Assembly: GCA_014529385.2 (NCBI GenBank)
Contig: CM043946.1
Span: 18,991,077-19,055,076 of the forward strand
Direction: 5' to 3'
DNA: 64,000 nucleotides
Source of the DNA: Adiantum capillus-veneris
Lineage: Eukaryota > Streptophyta > Polypodiopsida > Polypodiales > Pteridaceae
Part shown: positions 10,046 through 19,926 of the stretch, piece after piece
Layout of the letters: every line of letters begins with the position of its first letter
Position numbering within the stretch: the stretch's first letter is position 1
Made by a program: the position numbers and the translations under genes
The notes under the pieces: model-generated
What the model saw: only the letters and a program-made list of their open reading frames with translations
The model's database searches: none
What the model was told of the DNA's origin: nothing

Positions 10046-12426
10046 CTCGGGCTGCTTTGAAACGTATCGGCAATGATCAAGCAAACACAACTATATATTT
10101 AAGAAAGAGAGAGAAAGGGGGAGGGGGTGCTTGTTGCATTAATACCTTCTTACAAATCTGTCATGACAAATCAAAGTGAAATTAGTATTTGTTCAACATA
10201 GCTTGCGTAAATTTCACCACAACACATCACAAGAAAAGCCACCCCAATCACTGTCTTAAAGCCAGGGGAGTCCTCTCCACCCTGTCGCCCTCTTACAGTA
10301 TGGGGGATTTATGGCTAGGTTGATGACAACACCAGAGAACAAGCTATCAAGAACTTAACAAAAAACACCAAGACACTTACGCATCATTGTTGTCCATTAC
10401 TTCACGTTGGAAGGGAGACAAAATATCCAAGCTTAGTCCAAATCCACCCTCCTTGATTCAGCAAATGTTGGGCTTACACTAGTAGGAGAAATGATAGATT
10501 TCCTACTCTCAATTGAATGATCACTCTCTCTCTTACAATGGCATAGAGTTCCCTTGCTAATCCCCTATTACAACACATGCACATGCATAAGACAATGAGC
10601 TTCCACTCAAGAGCTCCTTCTAGAGAGGTTGAGCTTGGCTTCTCAAGCTATAGCATAGTGCTCTTGCTTATGGCTCCCCCTTTGTGCTAGCTACACCCTC
10701 CTTTTATAGAAATTTTGAAGGCTAGGGTTACTCCTCTAACCATGGTTGGGTTAGATTTTCAGCAATTTATCTAATTTCTTTTGCTTGGAATTATCAAGAA
10801 GTTGGTGAGGAAAGAGAGAGGAGAGAAATGGAGGTGATAGGACTTTTCATAGTGGGTTAGTGTTAGTAGAGTTAGTATTAATTTACAAATGGAATTGGAT
10901 ATTTACAATGGGAGTATCCATGTAGGATACAAATAAGGAAGAAAAAAACTCTTAAGAGGTAAGAAAAGGTGGCTTTCTTACAAGGTTGATGCTCCAAGTG
11001 TCTTGAGTAGGGCCGATTTTGACGCTTGTTGACGGTCCACTAGCTTTGACGGTACATTTTTTCTCCACTCTTGACCTTCCTTGAGAGACAAGGTAATTGA
11101 AGCTGAGTAATCAACCACCATGATGCTGTCTTTTAAGAGAAGAGGATGAATTTTGTGGTTTTTTGATAGATATGGGTAAATTGGAGGAGGAAAAATGAGA
11201 CTAGGTGGTCAATTTTTGAATGGAATTGTGTGTGGGAGGTATGAGTTCACCATGGTTTCTCTTATTCTTCAAGGTTGAGGAGAAGGTGAGTAGTGTGCAG
11301 AGAGGAGTGGTGAGAAAGATGGGGATGATGAGTGGAGAAGTGTGTGTGAAAGAGGAAAATGATAAAGTGGAAGAGAGAGTGTGGCTGCATAGCATGGGAA
11401 AATTGGGGTCCACTAAAAAAATCATAGCTCATAGCTCGTAGCTTAAAAAAATATGAAAAAATTTGAGGCAAAAGTTCAGCCCACGAGCTACAACTTTTGT
11501 TTGTATCACCTTTTCAAATTCGGAGAGCAAGTGAACTTTAAAAATTCAGCAAAACCGACCGTTTTTTTCCACTGCACAGGGTCTTTGTGGGGTCCTTCTT
11601 TGGATGATTCTTTTGAATACCTCCAAGAGTGAGCCCTCCATAGTGCATGTATGCATGCCACCTACCCTTGACCTTATTTGGTAGGTCTATAATTGAAGAT
11701 ATTGTTGAGATTAGGATATAAGTGAATAGTACAACTAATAAAATCAAATAATGAGGGGTCTAAAAAATATGTACATGTCAAATATAAATAATATAAGTGG
11801 AAAAAATATAAAGGGGTCAAAAGAAATCTCTCTCATTATGAGGCTACCATAAAAAGATAAATATTTTTGGTGTTCTAATTTTTTAGAAAAAAAACAAAAT
11901 AGATGTAGGAAGGGAAAAATCAAAATAGTGAAAAAATATACACATAAATAAAACTAGTTTTTTTGGATTTTTGTTGGGGTGGAGTTACACCAAATATAAG
12001 AGAAGCTTACATGAAAATATTTCTATATGGACTAAAGAGTATGAAAAATGGTAAGAAAAAATTGTGGTAATGGTGAGGCAATGTACAGAGCATAAATAAC
12101 ACACACCTAGGTAGAAATATTTAAATAAATACCAAAATAATTATGAAAAAATCTTTTATTTAGGCCCTATATACAAAGAAATATTTACATATGCATGGGC
12201 CATAATATACTTATATTTTTTATTTTATTTTTATTTTTATTTTTTTGGCTCAACTAGCCCGATGACTAGCTAATTGAGGGTTTTTGAAGAAGATATGGGA
12301 AAAGTCCCGTGACTCACGCACGCCTATGTACAGTGAAATGGTAGGGATAGCCACAGTGTTTGTGTGATTTTGGTAGGGTGAGGTAACTCATTGTGGCAAT
12401 TACAAAGAGCCGAAAAACGGCTATCA
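9703..12426. mobile_element. solo LTR of the Tat-type Gypsy family
   Basis: This 2724 bp block begins TGAGGCGGTCC and ends CGGCTATCA. It is flanked by the 4 bp target duplication CCAG (9699-9702 and 12427-12430). It is the same repeat as the two LTRs at 13989-16715 and 23687-26361 but more diverged, notably in 11440-12150. It carries a (GA)n tract at about 9963-10041. There is no internal region, so it is a product of LTR-LTR recombination and sits inside the coding part of element B. ORFs within it are incidental. Confidence 0.9.
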
Positions 12427-13271
12427 CCAGCATGTGGTATCTCTTCACAACAAGATCAATAGAGCATCAAGCGCAGGTCTATCTGTTCATACAGGAGTAT
12501 AAGTACAAGAAGAAGAAGCAAAGACCTTCCAAGAAACAAACATTGAAGCAATTGTGGGTACCAAAGTCAAAGCTCTACGGTGAAAATAACCCACAAAGTC
12601 AAGCTAAGGTCACACAGCAAGCAGTGCAAAGAATGATCCGAGTCAAGCTACTGGAAGCACAAGGATACTATACAGGTAACAATCAAATTTGGTTGCCAAA
12701 GATTAAAACTTCCCCGGAGATCATGAAGAAAACTTATGTAGCACAACGTGCCCAACAACGACAACCCAACGACGCAACCATGAGTGCTACAACTCCAAGG
12801 TGGATCCCTCGTCATTTACTACAGGATCAAGGCTTTTACAAAGGTAACATCAATATTTGGACACTGAAGCCAAAGGACCATCAGGTCGAACAAGCAACAA
12901 GCCAAGTGGAAAAGCAGGTCACACAAGGACCAAGGACAACTTGGATTCCAAAACCTATAGCCGGAACTCAACAACAGAGGCCCACAACTAGTCTACAGCC
13001 TCTTATCAACAAAGGTAAAGAAAAGATACAAGAAGATGTCATGGTTTTAAAGAACACAGTCTGGAAGAAGACTTCATCAACCATTTCTTCAACCTCAAAA
13101 CCTGTCTCACCATGCAACCTCAGTGTGCTACCAAAGCATGAAGAGCAAGTATTTGTCAATGTATTTGACAAAATGGCATCACAAAACCAAACCAAAGAGA
13201 ATGGCCTAAACCTCCATAGCATATGGAATTGGATTTTAGGACGTGATCAGGTAAGTCCAAGTCGCCATTAA
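12427..13271 (+). pseudogene. W-P-K repeat region of element B (downstream part)
   Basis: After the solo LTR the plus-strand frame continues with LWVPKSKLY, LLEAQGYYTGNNQIWLPK, PRWIPRHLLQDQGFYKGN and TTWIPKP. These are the W-P-K/QGYY-GN motifs also seen in element A (about 500-520 of its protease ORF). The ATG at 12393 lies within the LTR and is not a real start. The frame ends at 13271 soon after a possible splice donor (GATCAG|GTAAGT at about 13245-13256). No polymerase follows. Function of the repeats is unknown. Confidence 0.6.
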
Positions 13272-13640
13272 AAATACATGGCATAAGATTCTAGAGTCGG
13301 GCAGTTGAGCCACTAAATGAGCAAAGTGTCAGACCCAAGCTTCAAGTATAATATTTTCTCTGTGGTCTATGAGTCTAGCTAATAGATATACGCTCAAGCT
13401 GGAGAGTTGAGTATACATAAAGTCCTGTCGCTCATGCTGGAAGAGGTAAGCATAAGAGTCGAAGTCTACTATTTTAAATGGTGGAGTGGCAGAGTAGTCC
13501 AAAAAACACTCACGCACATGAACACCGTGAGGAGAGTGGAAAAAAACCTCGTCGACAAAAACCCTTCTTGTGATTAACGACAACTCTTGAAGTCAAATAT
13601 ATTTTTGCTTCTCTAGCTACGTTCACTCCTAGAAGCACCC
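13272..13640. other. no gene recognised
   Basis: Sequence between the end of element B coding and the protease remnant of element C. It probably contains the junction of the two elements, but no LTR boundary could be placed. Confidence 0.4.
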
Positions 13641-13988
13641 ATTCACTCTCTTCTCGCTCCACTGTTGAGAATAGCTTTGGAGACTACTCCCTGGAATTCC
13701 ATTGGTAGTGTGGTATTTCCATCTTCTCCTTCACAATATTCTCCAACCTTGTTTAAAGGTACAGGCCTAGTGTTCAGTTGAGGCTTGTCCAATTCTCTGA
13801 TCCCTTCTTGAATTCTCGAGGTAGGGTCTTTTACTCCAAATTTTTCTAAATTTTCCTATTGTGGTCAACATGTTTGGTCGTAACCTCAGGAGTTTGACTA
13901 ACATGATAGTGCATGCCATCAGGGTGGACACTAACTCAATCAACCCTTGTGAATCCATTACTCTATTGGGAGAAAGTCTTTGTGATAG
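13641..13988 (-). pseudogene. gag-protease junction of element C
   Basis: The minus strand continues the gag frame of element C from the other side of the Tat insertion: removing the element and one ATAG copy leaves the frame open across the join. After a frameshift it reads LNKVGEYCEGEDGNTTLP and then ILNSGA, matching INELGQYFEGDESNATLP and ILDGGA in element A, so this is the start of a retropepsin with Asp changed to Asn at the active site. Coding homology stops just past this point near 13650. Confidence 0.6.
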
Positions 13989-14246
13989 TGAGGCGGTCCG
14001 GGGCGGGCAACAAGAAGAGTGGCCTCTAGACACCCTTCAAGGCTCCCGTGCTGCTCAATGGGGCTGGGGCACAACACAACACAAACCAAAACAACAAACC
14101 CACCACCAAATCCCAACTACACAAGGGGCACCACCTAGTTTAAGAGCGAACTAGGACGCAAAAGAGGAGAATCGTTAGAGCAACCCACAAACAAGCAAGG
14201 AATTTACACTAACCCTAACACCAATGGAATACTCTCACACACTAAA

Positions 14247-14339
<93 letters not shown>

Positions 14340-16715
14340 TAGTGCTCGGGCTGCTTTGAAACGTATCGGCGATGATCAAGCAAACACAACTATATATTTA
14401 AGAAAGAGAGAGAAAGGGGGAGGGGGTGCTTGTTGCATTAATACCTTCTTACAAATCTGTCATGACAAAGCAAAGTGAGATTAGTACTTGTTCAACATAG
14501 CTTGCGTAAATTTCACCACAACACATCACAAGAAAAGCCACCCCAATCACTGTCTTAAGGCCAGGGGAGTCCTCTCCACCCTGTCGCCCTCTTACAGTAT
14601 GTGGGATTTATGGCTAGATTGATGACAACACCAGAGACAAGCTATCAAGAACTTAACAAAAAACACCAAGACACTTACGCATCATTGTTGTCCATTACTT
14701 CACGTTGGAAGGGAGACGAAGTATCCAAGCTTAGTCCAAATCCACCCTCCTTGATTCAGCGAATGTCGGGCTTACACTAGTAGGAGAAATGATAGATTTC
14801 CTACTCTCAATTGAATGATCACTCTCTCTCTTACAATGGCATAGATTTCCCTTGCTAATCCCCTATTACAACACATGCACATGCATAAGACAATGAGCTT
14901 CCACTCAAGAGCTCCTTCTAGAGAGGTTGAGCTTGGCTTCTCAAGCTATAGCATAGTGCTCTTGCTTATGGCTCCCCCCTTTTATGCTAGCTACACCCTC
15001 CTTTTATAGCAATTTTGAAGGCTAGGGTTACTCCTCTAACCATGGTTGAGTTAGATTTTCAGCAATTTATCTAATTTCTTTTGGTTGGAATTATCAAGAA
15101 GTTGGTGGGGAAAGGGAGAGGAGAGAAATGGAGGTGATAGGACTTTTCATAGTGGGTTAGTGTTAGTAGAGTTAGTATTAATTTACAAATGGAATTGGAT
15201 ATTTACAATGGGAGTATCCATGTAGGATACAAATAAGGAAGAAAGACTCTTAAGAGGTAAGAAAAGGTGGATTTCTTACAAGGTTGATGCTCCAAGTGTC
15301 TTGAGTAGGGCCAATTTTGACGCTTGTTGTCGATCCACTAGCTTTGACGGTACATTTTTTCTCCACTCTTGACCTTCCTTGAGAGACAAGGTAATTGAAG
15401 TTGAGTAATCAACCACCATGATGCTGTCTTTTAAGAGAAGAGGCTGAATTTTGTGGTTTTTTGATAGATATAGGTAATTTGGAGGAGGAAAAATGAGACT
15501 AGGTGGTCAATTTTGGAATGGAATTGTGTGTGGGAGGTATGAGTTCACCATGGTTTCTCTTATTCTTCAAGGTTAAGGAGAAGGTGAGTAGTGTGCAGAG
15601 AGGAGTGGTGAGAGAGATGGGGATGATGAGTGGAGAAGTGTGTGTGAAAGAGGAAAATGATAAAGTGGAAGAGAGAGTGTGGCTGCATAGCATGGGAAAA
15701 CTGGGGTCCACTAAAAAAATCATAGCTCACAGCTGGTAGCTCCAAAAATCATGAAAAACTTTGGGGTGATTATTCAGAGCGTGGGCTACATTTTCTCTTT
15801 TGACCACCGCTCCAAATTCGGAGTGGAGATAGGTGCCAAAATTCTCACCAAAAAGCCTGTTTTTTATGCCTGCAAAAGTCTTTTAGTGGTCCCCTCCTTT
15901 GTTGAATTTGTACAATGCATCCAAGAGTGAGCCCCTCCTTTGTCATATTATAATACAAAGCATTCAAGTTGCCCTTGACCCATGCATGGAGGAGGATTAT
16001 TGGTGAAATAAGAAATATATACATGGTGGGACTAGTGTATGGACTATTCATGGACTTTAGCTCAATGAGCACATGGTGTTAGAATAATGAGTAAAAATAA
16101 TAATAAAAATATGGAGGAGTTATGGATATGGAAAGATATTGGAATCATATGATATGGTCCCTCCTTGAATTATTTTGGGTGAAAGAGGAAAAGTTATGCA
16201 AGTAAATAATATAATAAAAGTAACCAATGAGTAGAAATCAATTTTTTGTTTTCACAAGGGTGAGGGTGAAAATGTGGGAGTGATTTGTATAAAGGAAAAA
16301 TATGAGGTTAGAGTATGTACATATTGGCAAAAAAAAATAAAATATAATTATGGTGTAAGAGGATGAAAGAAGGTGTACATAGGTTTAATAAACACACACC
16401 TAAGTAGAAATATTTAAATAAAATACCAAAATAATTATTAAAAATCCCTATATTTAGGCCATATATACAATGAAATATTTACACACAAAGAGGCCATAAT
16501 ATACTTTTATTTTTTTTATTTGTTTTATTTTTTTTGGCTCACCTAGCCCAGTGACTAGCTAGCTGAGGGTTTTTAAGAAGATATGGGAAAAGTCCCGTGA
16601 CTCACGCACGCCTATGTACAGTGAAATGGTAGGGATAGCCACAGTGTTTGGGTGATTTTGGTAGGGTGAGGTAACTCACTGTGGCAATTACAAAGAGCCA
16701 AAAAAACGGCTATCA
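13989..16715 (-). repeat. 3' LTR of the Tat-type element
   Basis: 2727 bp, TGAGGCGG...GGCTATCA on the plus strand. It contains a (GA)n tract of about 90 bases (14250-14340) and, on the minus strand, a TATA-like TAAATATATA at 14391-14400 just upstream of the pyrimidine tract. That would place transcription start near the microsatellite. Confidence 0.92.
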
Positions 16716-16731
16716 TTAGCCCTCCCCCTGG
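16716..16731 (-). promoter_or_regulatory. polypurine tract of the Tat-type element
   Basis: The minus strand reads CAGGGGGAGGGCTAA immediately before the LTR start TGATAGCCG. It is the plus-strand DNA primer site and confirms the minus orientation. Confidence 0.85.
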
Positions 16732-16743
16732 ATGATGGTATAT

Positions 16744-19700
16744 TCATGTACCATCATAGAGCATCTTTTCCAAAGAGAGTGCTTCAGAGTCCTTGACGAG
16801 ATCTTCATTGTTTGGCCCCTCAGAATTTTGGCTGGAGTTATACTCATGCTTCATGTAACAATACTTACATGAGACAGCGGCCTTTGGACAGATCTTTGGT
16901 AGATCCTTTGGTAGAAGGCGACTCAAATAGGGCTTCAAGCGATACCCGTTTACCTTCCTGGAGAGCTCTTTACCATTCAAGTCCATAAGCTGATAGTAGC
17001 TAGAATTGAAAGCCTTCTTGACTATGTATGGCCCTTGCCATCTAGTTTCAAACTTGGCATCAAAACGATTGTCAAGTCGATTGTCATACCTTAGCACAAG
17101 CTCTCCTTCCTTGATGCCTTTGTCCTTCAGTTTCTTGTCGTGCGTTTCTTTCGCTTGTGTGGCTTTCCTCTTGTAGCACTCGTATGCTGCTTCTCTTTTC
17201 CACTCAAGCTCCACTAACGTAAGAAGTCGATCCATCCATACCTCTTGATCATCTTGTGCTGATTTGCCATGAAGTCGCATTGTTGGAATGTTTAGCTCAA
17301 TTGGCTGTAAAGCCTCTTGACCATAGACCAAGTGAAATGGTGTGAACTCCGTGGCTTCCCTATATGTGGTTCGATACGCCGACAAGGCACCATCCAAGAA
17401 GTCATCCCATAATTTTGTCTTGTTTTGCACCATCTTTCTAATGATTCCTGCAATGACACCATTAGCCTTCTCCACCAAACCATTTGACTGTGGGTAGTAT
17501 GGTGTGCTATGACGATGTAGAATGTGAAGCTCTTCACAAACTTCTGTGAGCAATCCTTTTCTAAACCCTGGACCATTATCAGAAACAATCTCCAAAGGTG
17601 TGCCAAATCTACAACAAATGTGAGTGTAGACGAATTTGCTCACTGTCTTCTCATTTACCTTTGCCACACTTTGTGCTTCCACCCATCTAGTCATATAGTC
17701 TACAGCCACTAGAATGTAGAGTTTACCATTTTTTGTCCTAGGCAGAGGACCCATAGCATCAATGCCCCACTTTTCAAAGGGTCCATTTGCAAGCACTATT
17801 TGCCTCGGGCCATGCACCAACCTTCTATTTCCATTTATCTGACAAGTGTGACAGCTTTTACACCAATGTTGAACATCCACATGCAAACTTGGCCAAACAT
17901 ACCCCGAAAGCAAAATCTTCTTCACAGTTAATTCTTGGGCAAAATGACCACCACATGCCTCTTCATGCAAACCTTTTAGAATGGCTGGAATTTCCTTAAT
18001 AGTTGGTACTCGTCTGCACACTTGATCCTTCCCTCTTTGATAGAGGGAGCCTTCTAGGAAGAGATATACGCTTGCCTTCTTCATGAGTCTCCTCTTCTGA
18101 GCTTTTGTGAAGTCTGGTGGAAACTCACCCTCCAAAATGTAGCCAATGATGGGAGCCAATGACTCCAATCCCTGGTACCTCGGTTGCTTCACAGCAGCCG
18201 CCACCATGATGACCTGCACTTCTTTCTTTACACATGCAACGGCTTGTTGTGCAAGTAAATCAGCATCTTCATTCTGTTTCCTAGGAATATGATATAGTTG
18301 CACTTCTTCAAATTGATTAAACAATCTACGAATGGCATGAACTTTTGTCTGTAAGCTCTCATTCTTGCATGCCCAAATGCCTAAAATCTGTTTAACAATG
18401 AGAAGTGCATCTCCCTTTACCATGAGGCGTTGTATCCCTTGGCCAATGCACATCTTCAAACCATGAAGTAGAGTGTCATATTCTGCTTCATTGTTGCTAG
18501 CTGAACTTGGTAGATTGAACTTCTCTTTCATGACCACCTCTCCACTTGGGTTGAGCAACACTAGCCCTCCCCCTGCTTTTCCTGTGGCTCGACGAAAAGC
18601 TCCATCAAAGAACAAAGTAAAAGCATTAGGAATACTTTTTGGTGGTGGCAATGGTAGGGTCTTTACTTCAGGCACCTTAATCTCCTTTTCGTGCACCCTA
18701 TAAGTGAGAATCCCTGCCAATTGTGCACGCACACTATCTTCTACCTTGAAAGAGTATTGAAACTCTTGCAACTCCATAATCCACTTTGAGATCCTAGTAC
18801 TAAGATTCATTTGAGATGACACCCAAGGGAACAAATTTTCTGCAGTGAGAATTACAAAAGGTTTTGGTAGCAGGTAGGATCTAAACTTTCTCACCGCAAA
18901 CATGAGAGAAAGCATCATGAGTTCTGCTTCTGTGTAGTCTCTCTCCAAAGCATTCATGACCCTACTAGCAAAGTAGATGGGTCGCATCCTTGTACTGTGG
19001 GGATCTTGTTGTAGCAACACAGCACCAATTGTTTCTTTCCCAGCACTAGAGCTAACAAAGAATGTGTACTCCCAACAAGGAGGCATGAGTGTTGGTAGCT
19101 CTGACAAAATGACTTTAATGTTACAAAAGTACTCTTCAAGCTCATCAGACCATGCAAATTCTACTTGTTGTGTCAACTTTTGCAAAGGGTGAAGTAACTC
19201 CGAGGCTAAGTGAATGAAGCGTGACATATACTTCACCTTTTGAATGAATGAGATGACCTCCTTAAGACTCTTGGGTGATGGTAGCTCAATAAGAGCCTTT
19301 GCCTTCGAAGGATCCACTTCAATGCCTTTGTAAGAAACTTTATGACCAAGCAAGATTACTTCATCCTCACCTATATGGCACTTGTCGGGGTTGAGTTGAC
19401 CTCCCATGTCGTAGAGCTTCTTTAAACCTTCTTCTACCCTTTGTAGATGCAATGATTTTGAGCTATAAATACAGAAATCATCAATGAACACTCTAATTGA
19501 CTTTCCAAAGAATGCTTGAAACACCATATTCATGAAACGTTGGAATGTTGCAGGAGCATTTGTCAGACCAAATGGCATGACTCTAAAAGCATAACAACCC
19601 CAAGGAGTGATAAAGGTTGTTTTCAATTGATCCTCCAGTGCAATCCCTATCTGAAAGTAACCTGAGTAACCATCGCACACAGTGTACTTCTCATGACCAG

Positions 19701-19926
19701 CTACCTCATTTAGTATCTCATCCTGGAATGGGAGGGGAAAGTGATCTCTCTTTGTTGCCTCATTGAGGGGACGGTAATCCACACACACCCTCCACTTGCC
19801 GTTCTTCTTAGGAGTGACAACAACAGGAGAGACCCACTCTGAATTCTCCACTGGATAAATGAACCCTACTGCTAGAAGCTTTCTTACCTCCTTGAGTAAA
19901 GCCTGCTCCTTGATGACTCCTAGCCT
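16744..19926 (-). CDS. pol: Pol polyprotein: RT, RNase H, second RNase H, integrase (Tat type)
   Basis: Copies the element RNA and integrates the DNA. Residues are counted from the Met at 19851. RT: catalytic Asp60 in CDGYSGY, then MPFGLTNAP 92-100 and FIDD 122-125. First RNase H about 260-345: the usual Asp is replaced in FFVSSSA, so it is probably a non-catalytic tether. Second, archaeal-type RNase H 410-535: Asp416 (FFDGA), Glu455 (NNEAEY), Asp481 (KGDALL), Asp531 (DADLLA). Integrase: His629, His636, Cys667, Cys670 zinc site and Asp698, Asp758, Glu794 catalytic triad. The C-terminus (VNGYRLKPYL) ends near 16744, 13 bases before the polypurine tract. The frame is the same as gag-pro, with only the TGA at 19927-19929 between, so this is probably one polyprotein made by readthrough or broken by a point mutation. 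No other stop is seen. Confidence 0.93.
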   Translation of the reverse strand, partial: RLGVIKEQALLKEVRKLLAVGFIYPVENSEWVSPVVVTPKKNGKWRVCVDYRPLNEATKRDHFPLPFQDEILNEVAGHEKYTVCDGYSGYFQIGIALEDQLKTTFITPWGCYAFRVMPFGLTNAPATFQRFMNMVFQAFFGKSIRVFIDDFCIYSSKSLHLQRVEEGLKKLYDMGGQLNPDKCHIGEDEVILLGHKVSYKGIEVDPSKAKALIELPSPKSLKEVISFIQKVKYMSRFIHLASELLHPLQKLTQQVEFAWSDELEEYFCNIKVILSELPTLMPPCWEYTFFVSSSAGKETIGAVLLQQDPHSTRMRPIYFASRVMNALERDYTEAELMMLSLMFAVRKFRSYLLPKPFVILTAENLFPWVSSQMNLSTRISKWIMELQEFQYSFKVEDSVRAQLAGILTYRVHEKEIKVPEVKTLPLPPPKSIPNAFTLFFDGAFRRATGKAGGGLVLLNPSGEVVMKEKFNLPSSASNNEAEYDTLLHGLKMCIGQGIQRLMVKGDALLIVKQILGIWACKNESLQTKVHAIRRLFNQFEEVQLYHIPRKQNEDADLLAQQAVACVKKEVQVIMVAAAVKQPRYQGLESLAPIIGYILEGEFPPDFTKAQKRRLMKKASVYLFLEGSLYQRGKDQVCRRVPTIKEIPAILKGLHEEACGGHFAQELTVKKILLSGYVWPSLHVDVQHWCKSCHTCQINGNRRLVHGPRQIVLANGPFEKWGIDAMGPLPRTKNGKLYILVAVDYMTRWVEAQSVAKVNEKTVSKFVYTHICCRFGTPLEIVSDNGPGFRKGLLTEVCEELHILHRHSTPYYPQSNGLVEKANGVIAGIIRKMVQNKTKLWDDFLDGALSAYRTTYREATEFTPFHLVYGQEALQPIELNIPTMRLHGKSAQDDQEVWMDRLLTLVELEWKREAAYECYKRKATQAKETHDKKLKDKGIKEGELVLRYDNRLDNRFDAKFETRWQGPYIVKKAFNSSYYQLMDLNGKELSRKVNGYRLKPYLSRLLPKDLPKICPKAAVSCKYCYMKHEYNSSQNSEGPNNEDLVKDSEALSLEKMLYDGT

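Noticed and set aside
11201-11471. ORFs repeated at 15499 and 25145
   Set aside because: They lie within the three LTR copies and differ by stops; non-coding LTR sequence explains them.
12393-12426. true start of the element B ORF at 12393
   Set aside because: The ATG and following codons are the end of the solo LTR; element B resumes at 12427.
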